From Phoronis pallida (Eukaryota; Phoronida; Phoronidae), in assembly GCA_028565715.1 (NCBI GenBank), contig JAOXYC010183357.1, positions 1-12,670 on the forward strand: a stretch of 12,670 bases of DNA. Direction: 5' to 3'. Shown here in pieces: positions 1 through 9,700 of this stretch (within the stretch, counting starts at the first letter, position 1; every line of letters begins with the position of its first letter). The notes beneath the pieces are model-generated. The model searched no databases and was not told where the DNA came from. It saw nothing but the letters and a program-made list of their open reading frames with translations. The translations under genes and the position numbers were made by a program.

Positions 1-82
1 TTTTTAAATCATTGTGAAGCGCATAGTGACTAATGTATGCGCTATATAAATGCGATTTAATAATAATAATAATAATAATAAT
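1..82 (+). mobile_element. 3' end of an L2-tailed SINE/LINE with TAA microsatellite tail
   Basis: The segment reads TGTGAAGCGCATAGTGAC..., then ATGCGCTATATAAATGCGAT, and ends in a (TAA)n run at 58-82. A 'TGTAAAGCGCTTTGA...GCGCTATATAAAT(ATT/TAA)n' 3' end is shared by L2/CR1-clade LINEs and the SINEs that borrow their tails in many marine invertebrates. Only the 3' part is inside the window, so SINE and truncated LINE cannot be told apart. It lies in the intron upstream of the first exon here. Confidence 0.65.
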
Positions 83-560
83 GGTGTCGTTTTCTACGAA
101 TAACATAAAAAGTATCAATTTTCGACCTATACAAGTATACATTTTCTGAAAGATGAGGGATCAAACAATAAAAAGACACGATTTGGAACTCGTGGCATTC
201 TTATAGTCTCTTAGAAAAGGACACCATGGTAATTAACCTCCCACGTAACTTTAAGTCAGGAGAGATCAAACATGCATATTATGAAGTGGGAGTGTTATAT
301 TTTCAAGAATCCATCCATTTTAATAATTGCAGAAACCATTTGAAATTTTTAAATTCGAGCATAAGTAATTGGTTTATTTTGATTTTGCATTTCATGAATT
401 TATGTATTAGAAATAAGAATAGAAAGTTTTGGTATTTATTTCTTACTTATTTTGACCAATAAATGAGAAACAATGGAACAAGGGTATAAATTTGAAAAGA
501 CTGACAAATGTAAAGATTTTGTGTTTGTGGAGAAGATAAAGGATATTTTTTGTCATACAG
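83..560. other. Intron sequence, no supported feature
   Basis: This is AT-rich intron between the L2-type tail and the first exon. A plus-strand ORF of 78 codons at 226-462 has a composition dictated by AT-rich sequence (many Asn, Phe, Leu, Ile), no splice support and no recognisable motif, so I do not call it. The last bases, TTTTTTGTCATACAG, form the acceptor for the exon at 561. Confidence 0.6.
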
Positions 561-702
561 GTGGATTTATTAATGAATGATTCACCACCGAGCAAGACAA
601 AATCTCCATCAAGAAAAACTCCAAGTAAAAGTCCCAACAGTTCTAAGTCCTCTCCAGGATCCAAATCTCAGTCTAGTTCAAGAAGTAGGAGGGACAAACA
701 TG
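561..702 (+). CDS. PTPN13: Exon 1 of window: Ser/Lys/Arg-rich linker of PTPN13-like protein
   Basis: The exon follows acceptor TTTGTCATACAG and ends at donor CATG|GTAATT. It is read in phase 0 from GTG at 561 and leaves one base (G), which the next exon completes to Gly. It encodes 47 residues beginning VDLLMNDSPPSKTKSPSRK, then a run rich in Ser, Lys, Pro and Arg with several Ser-Pro or Thr-Pro sites, ending SRSRRDKH. The composition suggests a disordered region that could be phosphorylated. It has no recognisable fold. In the PTPN13 family the N-terminal KIND domain would precede it. The support is phase agreement with exon 2, both splice sites and composition; there is no homology I can name. 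A minus-strand ORF over the same bases is a shadow of this exon. Confidence 0.65.
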
Positions 703-3700
703 GTAATTTTAATTAAATAATAGATGTTAATTAAAACTTTTATACAAAATTTCTGAAAAATTGGACTCTCTGTTTTTCTTTATAAATTTCTCCAATATAA
801 TTTCTCAGTCAGATATAAGTTAATTTGGGAATATTATTGAATATTTGCTGAACAAAAGATGCTTAATAAAATATTGAAAACCACCTGATTCATTGGTAAA
901 GTCAAATTCAATGAAAAGTGGATATAATTAAAGAGATCACTGCTGTTCAGTGACCACAATTAACTATATAGCTAAATTTGGAATCTGAGTGTCCCCCTTG
1001 AATCTGATTAATTTACTGTTCCTGTCATGGCTGCCTCATTAGCTCAGTTGGTGGAGCATTTGCCTAGATAGCAAACTGCCGTGGGTTCGAGTCCCATGAT
1101 GGGTCAGAAAAATTTTTTCAGATTCCAAAAAGTCAAATTCGTATGCACTAAAAGTTGGCCTGAAAACATTATGAAATCTATGTCCTAATTAAAAATGTTG
1201 TTCTTCTTTGGTACTGACTGCATTTTTCTTGAACAAAAAACCTTTATTTATAGACTCGTATTTTTACAATTTTAGGTGAAGCGTGGCATTACAACAGTGA
1301 GAGACCTAGACCCGATGGCCAAGATTGGGTAGATGGCGTTAGTGTGAATGGGCACGACACGCCGCACCAGTCAAGTAAACGGAAACACAACAAAAGTCAC
1401 TATAATCAATCTGGCACTAGTTCAAGTACTTACGACTCTTATTATAGAAGTCCAAACAGAACTCAAGGATCTTCTAGATTCAGAAACAGGACTCGACCTG
1501 AAGAGTCAACTTTTGTCGGTGCTTCGTACCATTTGTCGGATATATCCTTTGGAGATTCCGATTCTAGTGTCAGGGAAAAATCAAAAATGCAGTTAAACAA
1601 TGGTCAACATGACCTGGCGAGTTTTCGTCAAAACTCAAAGCACGCAATCAAACCGTCCAGAAATCAATCGTCAAGACATTCCTCAAATTTACATCGAAGT
1701 GTTTTACAAAAATCAACCGTCCAGAATAGTCTAGGTAGGGCTACCCAGTCTAGTCGACATTCCAGAAATGCTAGATCCAGTTTAGTTGAGAGCACCTACG
1801 CACGCCTTAAGGAACGCAGGCGTAAATTGGAGGTTTTACGGAACGGAATGAACTTGGAAGATTATAGAACAATGGATGCCATATCATTAAGTGATCAGTC
1901 ATTGGACACCGCAGATGTCAAGTCATTGGCATCTGGGCCATCTTATACACGAGGTTAGTTTTAACCAATAGCTTCATATTCTGGGAAAGTCGAATAATGT
2001 GGTCCCTCGTTTATTAACTTTATTGGTGTAAATCTGCATTATGTCTTTATTTATAAATAATAAGGAATGTGTTCAAGCAAATATTTTGGTCACATCACGT
2101 GATGGGACCAAAATAGTTGCGTGAACAGATTCAAAATTATTCATAATCAAGTTTCGCAACGGTTGATAGTCTCTATATTGAAATTATGTCCTTATAATTA
2201 CCAAATCTTGGATATTTTGTAGAATCAATTTAATGTGCAAAAGGTAAAGATGAATAAAACGCGAGTTCGTTTAAATTTATATTTCTCCTAACATCATGGC
2301 CCAAAACTAACATTGTTTGAGATCTAATGTGTGTTAAACTTTGTATTTTAAAAATAAAGACAGAAAAAGTCAGAACCGTACATGGAATCGAACCCAGGTC
2401 TCTGGTCAGTTCCGAATTTTTCTGTCTTCAAAATTGTCCTCTTTCAGCCAGTAAAAATTATTTAATGTGTCTTTCAGGGAGTTACCGGCCTGACCTATAT
2501 CCCCAGTATGGTTCTAATGTAGCTCTTCATATGGGTTTAGCCGGGTCTAGTCCAGAACAAGATGACGAAAGTGTCGTCAGTAGTGAGATGCCTTATGCAC
2601 CACCCCGCGTGAAGAAGTCAGCACAGAGGAAAAATCCCACTTCACAAAGCAAGAAAGTTACTGGGTATGCCAGGTTTGTGTTCTGTTTAGAAAATAATTG
2701 AGGTACATAATTTCTGTCTCCAGAGGTGATACAAATGAAATGAGACATTTCAGAAATTTGCTTCAGTGTGTCCAGGATTTTGGTCCTCGGACATTAAATA
2801 CAGAGGTTGTAAATTGAAGAAACAACCGGCAATGAAAAGGGTACTTGATAAAATAATACTTCTTAGAAATACCAGAAATTATTCTGGTGCCTGTTTACAA
2901 TCAAGTGCTTAGTTTAAAGAAGTCCATGTGTTACCTGCCAGGCAGAAATGTCTGACCATCAAAAACAACTTCCAACCATTAAGTAAACAATTTTCTACAT
3001 CAGAAATGATATTTGGTCCAAAATCAGATTCCTAGTTCTGATCCTTTCTAATCTAATTTTGTTACTGTGATTTCCTTTAATTTCTAGGGGTGCCTTACAA
3101 GATGAGATGTTAGACCCTGCACTCATGTTGTCCACAGCTTCAGACTGGGACCCTGAGTACCTGAATCACTTAGTGTCTAGCACTGATCCATATGCACCGG
3201 GTGATCTCAGCACGCACGTTAAGAAGCCAAAACGACAGAAAATTGTCGAAAATCCAACAACATATAACAATGTCAGCGTAAAGGTAATTAAAATTCACTT
3301 CATTTTGTTTTGTGTAACCTCAAACCTGTGATTTTACTTTAAGGTTTCAAGTAAAGCAACAATTAGTGTGTGTTGCTAATCAATGCTCACCCATTTTATT
3401 CAATTGTGTTGAAATATTAAAGAAATATGGCCTACTTTTAAAAATGTTATTATAATATTTTATCACAATTAAATGTAAGTCTTGATCCAACTAAGGAGTC
3501 GCATGGTGAAATATTATCAAACTGTCTAACTGGAATTTTAATTACTTTCGAAAAAAATCCACTAGTACTTGGAGGCCCTTTTGACCTCTTGAAAACACTT
3601 GGAGATTTTATGGTTATTAAAGTTCAAGTTCAACAGAATTATAATATTTTACCAATATTTTATCATCTTACAACATATTCAAATGTATATCGTCACAATA

Positions 3701-6700
3701 CGTTCATCTCTTTTAAAAAGGCATGTTCTAAACACCATAATCCACTTTCCAGAGAAATTTCGGCCCCGAGTTTGTTTCCAAAGCCAAAGATCCTGAGAAA
3801 GAACTTAGGATCTCCAACAATCATCCAAGCAAGAAAGCTCAACCGCGAAAACTGACCGTCATCTTATTGAATGGTCAGCGATTGCTGGTTGACTGTAATA
3901 CGTCCACGAGGGGGAACGAGGTGTTGGAAACCATCATTACCTACCTGTCGCTACCTGAGCATTACTTCTTTGGCATCTCCCACGTGAAGGGTTTGTATTT
4001 CTGTTCATTTTGAGCTTTTTCATAATTTTATAAAACTTCAACAGAATTATCATGTAGCTATCAAATAAAATACGAATGTCTTAGAAATCATAGTACATAT
4101 ATCTATTTCTGACTAGTTTCGAAGTTCTACTTCTTGATCACAGGATTCGCGCCAAAATTATGGCAAGCGTATACAATTTATATGATAATTACAATGACAG
4201 CGCCATCTATCAGCCACAGAAAAAAAGAAAAAAATTATCTTGTAACAAAATACAAGTAGAACTTGATTTTGAATTTTTAGTGCATTTGGTATTTTTAAAA
4301 ACCAACTTTTTGAAAAAACACAAAAGACTTAGAGTGCAGAACATGAAGGTAGACATAAAAGTTTTTGTCAACTTGTATACTTAATTTACTCTATTATTCA
4401 TTATGATCAAAGGCCACTGGTTCATAGTATATTACGATAGCAGAATGTTGGACTCATTAAAACAATACAATCAGTCACTGGAACTGGAAATACAGTTTAC
4501 TTGTAGGCCTATTCATATCTATCCATTACAAAAAGTCTTCATGAAGTTTATTATTTCCTAGATATTTTGCATTTCTTATAGATGGGGAGCATTTTTTCAT
4601 TGATCGTGACACTAAGCTACACAAGGTAGCCCCATCATGCTGGAAAGAACCTACCAAGGGTCAGTTACCATCAGCATTCACCGTCTTCTTCAGAGTGAGG
4701 TTCTATGTGAACAGGCTCTCTGCACTCAAGTAAGTATGGTTTGCTAAGAGGGACTTGTATTAACTTGCCATTTTGAATCTTGCATTGTACAAGTTGGGTT
4801 TTTCTATGCAGTAACTATTTACTTCAATACAATGTGACTTGTTTTTTCTGTGCAAATACAACATGACTCACGCTTTTTACGTGCAAACTATACAAAAAAT
4901 CCTGCAATACTTCATGCACAGAACATGCGCTTTTACATATGCAAGCCCCCTGCTTCAAAGTCTTAAGTTCTGTCTGGTTGCAATGTTTGGGCGGTTTACA
5001 AGTATCAATGCAGGGTACATGTGTTTTTCCTGTTGTAGAGAAACTGTTTCTGATCTTAGATGTGCATTCTAGGATTGCTCACCTCGAGTAGTGGTCAGTC
5101 TCAGTCATTTGATCTAGCGCACTAACTAAGTGCTAACAAGGTTATTGCTAAGTTTGTCAGTTAAAATATCTTTCCAGAGATAATTTTTTTCTCCCTGATG
5201 TGATCGCTATGCATATGCTGTAAGGCTATAAGGCTTGCTCCCAAGGCTAACAGGCCAATGCACATTTCTGGAGATTTTGTACACCTGGCGACCTTTGGGC
5301 AGTGATTTTTATACCTCTTGCAAGAGAATGCATAGACTCATGTCCAACTCTCGAGACTTTATTTCAGGCATAGCACTACCAAACACTTGCTGTACCTACA
5401 GCTTAGGAGGGACCTGCTTGAGGAGCGAACATACTGCACAGAAGATGAAATAATGATATTATCTGCACTCGCATTGCAAGCTGAGTATGGGGACTATAAT
5501 CAGGATATCCATGGGCGGAACTACTTTCAGCCGGAGCACTATATTCCTCCGCGTCTCCTGCGCAGACTTGGGACGGGATATTTCCGGGATAACTTACCTG
5601 GGCTGCACCGAGAGCAGGGAGGACTGAGTGAAGTGGAGTCCGAGATGAAATACATACAGGTTGGTCTGATGGAACGAATGGAGTTAAATGCATTTTATAT
5701 TTCAAAATAACTGTTTCTTGAATGTGAAGCTTATAATATGCTTAGCACTAAAGAATGGAAGGTACGTAAAAAGTGTCAATACAGTCATATTGCCACAATG
5801 TTCTACTTTCCTATATTATCAAGGGGAATTCTGGGAGCTTGTCTGAGATGTGGATTGGCTCTTCGTTCCTCCCCTAACAAATCACTACTTTAAGATTGAA
5901 AATACCCTTTATAACTTAAACTCATTTATCGCTATTTACGAGTGTGAAATTATCAATAACTGAAATACGACAACCTTCATTCGTTATCGAACACAATGTT
6001 AATTTGTGACAGTTGATCTCAGTTACTTTGGCGGCCTGTATAGAGATTTCCGGAAGAAGCTGAATTCAGATGAATGTAAGGATGCAATTTGTAACAAAGA
6101 ATTCAATGCAATTGACCTCATTCAATAGTTGATAATTGCACATTCGTAAGTAACGATGTATAACTTTAAATAAGATTGTGATTATATTATTCACAAATGC
6201 AGGGTTATTAATGCTAATAGTGATACTGTGTGTGTGAATCTTTAGTTGGTATTGATAACATTGTTAACTTTATTTAAGGAGGCCCAGAACCTAGAGGAAT
6301 ATGGAATTCATTTTCATAAAGTTTTGAAGGTAATTATTTGATATCGTTTTAGTGTCACAGTCTTGCAACAATGAAACGTTCTATGAAACCCATGATGAAA
6401 GTGATACATCTGTATGGGAATGCCTTTTGATAAATGTGAGACAGAATCATATGCAACTTGATGTCACCTTTAAAATAGATATACACTTTATATTTCATCT
6501 CACACATTTTGTTGAAATGATAGTTTTTTTGTTCCTTAAGCCATATTGCTAACTCAATTACTGATTGACAGTCACCAAGGCAGTGAACAATTTGTAAACA
6601 ATTGTTAATATTAATAACATTCATTATTTCATTTAGAATAAGAATGACCACTACAACTATATTTGGGCTGGCCTCAGTATCCGTGGACTCTACCTGGCTG

Positions 6701-9700
6701 AAAAGAACGGAAGCGAGCGCAAAATCATCCATCGCCATCCTTGGGTGCAAACAGAGAAAATATCATTCAATCGTAGACGGTTCAGCATCCTGCCAAAATC
6801 TGACAGTGACATCTTAAAACTTAGCAAGTTCAGTTACTACACGGAAACTCATAAAATGTAAGTAACATAGTTCAATAAGGATAAACTTTAATACTGTTAA
6901 GTACTCTTAAAATAATGAGTGACATTGTCTTTTGAGAGTTCTGATGTTGCTATCCCAAGCAGATGATAATTTGTGTCAAACACCTCCGTGTTTGTTGAGA
7001 GAGGGGTCGTCACATTTAACAAGTATCGCTTCCTTGACACCTCTTTCAATCAGTTTTTCTCTACTAATGTCTACAATATCATTAGAAAACTCGTGATTTT
7101 GTTCATGTAGATGATTATGAACTGCGGAAGAAGTGCCTTCTCCACAAACCTTACGGTGTTGGTATATAGATTTCTTGAAAGGTTGTCCAGGCAGACAATT
7201 TTCTCCTTCACAATGTATTCCATAAACTATGCTACTCGTTCATCCTAAGGACAACCCTCCAAAGGATGAAGAATGAATTATTGATGAGGTCAATGTTTAT
7301 TATGCTTGTAGTGATGGTGGTGGTAGTCGGTTTAACAGGTATATCTTGTGTGAACATTTCACTCATATTTGTTCTAAGTGTGGTTTGGTAGTTTGAGTTT
7401 ACACATTTAGTTTTGTTAGATTAATTATCTATGCCCATCTACACACCGTCATAAGAAAGGTACATTAGGGGTCAATTAAAAATTTGCAAATGTGACGAAA
7501 CGAGTATGCCCCGTAAACTCGCTGGTGAACAACCAATGCCAAGGTGACAGCAAAACTTGTCAAACACAAGGTCGCCATCTCGGCTTTTATTTGACCCCTA
7601 CTGTATATCATGCCTTTGACTCTTTCTTTCATCTTTTTCAAAAATCTCTGTTGTTCATAGTTTTCTAAAAAACCAAGTTAATTTAGGAACGTGAAACTAT
7701 CAATATATTGGGGCAATGAGAACCCATACTTCAACCAAGGGCCTGGTCCTTGACACGTGTGACGCCATTCTTGGCCGTGTTAAATATGCACCATTTTAAT
7801 TTAAAAATGGCTTATTCATTTGAAAGATATCATTACCTGTACTCAACCTTGGAACTTTACTTAATTGCAATTTCAAAACTTCTGACCACTTAGTGTAGGG
7901 GTCTTCAGGTTGTTCCAAATTTTTGAAGGGGAACAGCTACCTTAGTCTCTGTTCGTCACCTGGCTATCAACATTACATAATTTCTACCAATTTTAAATGC
8001 ATACATTGCTCCTTACGAATGTAGAATTATCAATTATTGAAATACCATGTTTTCATCTGTTTCTTTATGACTCGAAACAAATTAATAAAACAAAGAAAAA
8101 TCGAAAGTGCCTTTTCTGTTCAATCTCACATAAGTCTTGCACAACTAGGTGAAACTTCTAAGACATTCTTTAAAATTTGTAGAAATCGTGAAGGGAATTT
8201 TTTTTGATGTCACTAGCAGCGCTGAACTGTAATGAAAATAGAAGTTCAAAACTAAAAAAATCTTTTTTAAATTTTTTTTTACAAATTTAAAGTTTAATTT
8301 TCAATATGAATATGTTTAGCAAAAGGTTGTCGCGATTTCTTTCGGGAATACCGAACGCCTGCTGTATGCTCCCCGGGAAGTTGAAATTGTACTTGAGTGA
8401 ACAAATCCGCAGCCTGGGTAATGATATTGAGAATTGTAAAGCTCTTTGAATAAAAAGCGCTATATAAGCACTGGGTATTATTATTATTATTATTATTATT
8501 AATATACATGTATGAAGCATTGAAGCCAAACTGGGCACAGTTTCAAGGCATTTCCTTGTGTGTTTGCACTTTTTTGTGGACCACCCTATATATCTTTTTA
8601 AACTTGTCTACTAGAAACAAAATTTGTGAGTGTAGTGTATTGATATGTATGTGGTGCTTGAATATTTTTTATTTTATTTTCTGACATTTGTTTTTTGTAA
8701 AACCTTTTCTGTTGCTTACGTAACAGTTCTCTGTTTTCTCTCCAGGGGTCGCTACCTTCTGCAACAGTGCACAACGCAACATCGGTTCCAGATTCAGATG
8801 AGATCAAGAGAAAATGTTTCTCAAATGTTCAGACAAGGTAAACATTGCGAGTGTTATTAAATCAGTTATAACTTCCCCCGAGTTCTGTGTTTTGTTAGGT
8901 TCAATCTTGAGTAAAAAGCAGTGCTTGGAATCGTGGTAAATTTTCGGGTCGATGGATCTGCCAAAAATTTAACCGATTAATCAAGCATAATCGATCATTT
9001 TTGCCGTAGAAGCTACCATTGTCAATTGCTAATGGCGCTGCACCGCCTTGGGAAATAAACTGCATCTTTGAAATGAAAGTTCTTTCATTGGTTCATAGTC
9101 GCTTAATTTTACTCACTTTAATACTTTCGCCTTCTCGGTCAGATGGCTTCGTCAGAAATGGTGGATTCTGTTAGACTGCGCATGCTTTATGCGTTCTAGG
9201 TTTTTTTTAATTTTTCAGGACTTCTAAACATCAATTTTATTTTATAAATCATAGCGAAATACTACCCATAATTGTATGCCCTGAATGGAATCTCATAGTT
9301 GTTTTTAGTTGAAAACCAACAGTGGTAATTAAAAGATCAATACTCAACTAATAAAGAATGCAAAATACATTAACGACACTGATATGATTACATACAAATG
9401 TTGTCTCGAGACTTCTCATGCAAAATGCATCATTTGGTGATGTATAACTCATTTAGTATTGGATGTACGAGTTTTAAATACTACTGATACGAATTAGTAC
9501 TAACAAAGCGTAAAAACATTTTTTGCAATGATGTTCTATGCTCTTTCGCTAGTTTCTACGAAATATTTAGGTGAATTTATTCTTCCTTCTTAGTGAATTG
9601 CCAATACCAAGTTCATCAATCAGTATATATCTACCAATGAAGTTAAAATGTGTTGAATATTTTTAATTCTTGACCTGTCTTTCTGTAGTGCATTTTGTAA

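Noticed and set aside
226-462. 78-codon plus-strand ORF
   Set aside because: AT-driven composition, no motif, no splice-site or phase link to the exon at 561.
443-664. Minus-strand ORF opposite exon 1
   Set aside because: It is the antisense of the Ser/Pro/Lys-rich exon; the plus strand has matching splice sites.
1033-1105. Functional tRNA-Ser (AGA)
   Set aside because: Short variable loop and a poorly paired acceptor stem do not fit a working tRNA-Ser; better read as a tRNA-derived repeat.
1348-1596. Plus-strand ORF overlapping exon 2 in another frame
   Set aside because: A shadow of exon 2; the exon 2 frame alone fits both neighbouring exons.
5403-5705. 100-codon minus-strand ORF
   Set aside because: Shadow of exon 7, whose plus-strand translation is an unmistakable FERM F2 lobe.
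8287-8538. Minus-strand ORFs with Ile or Asn runs
   Set aside because: The runs are translations of the ATT microsatellite tail of a retroelement.
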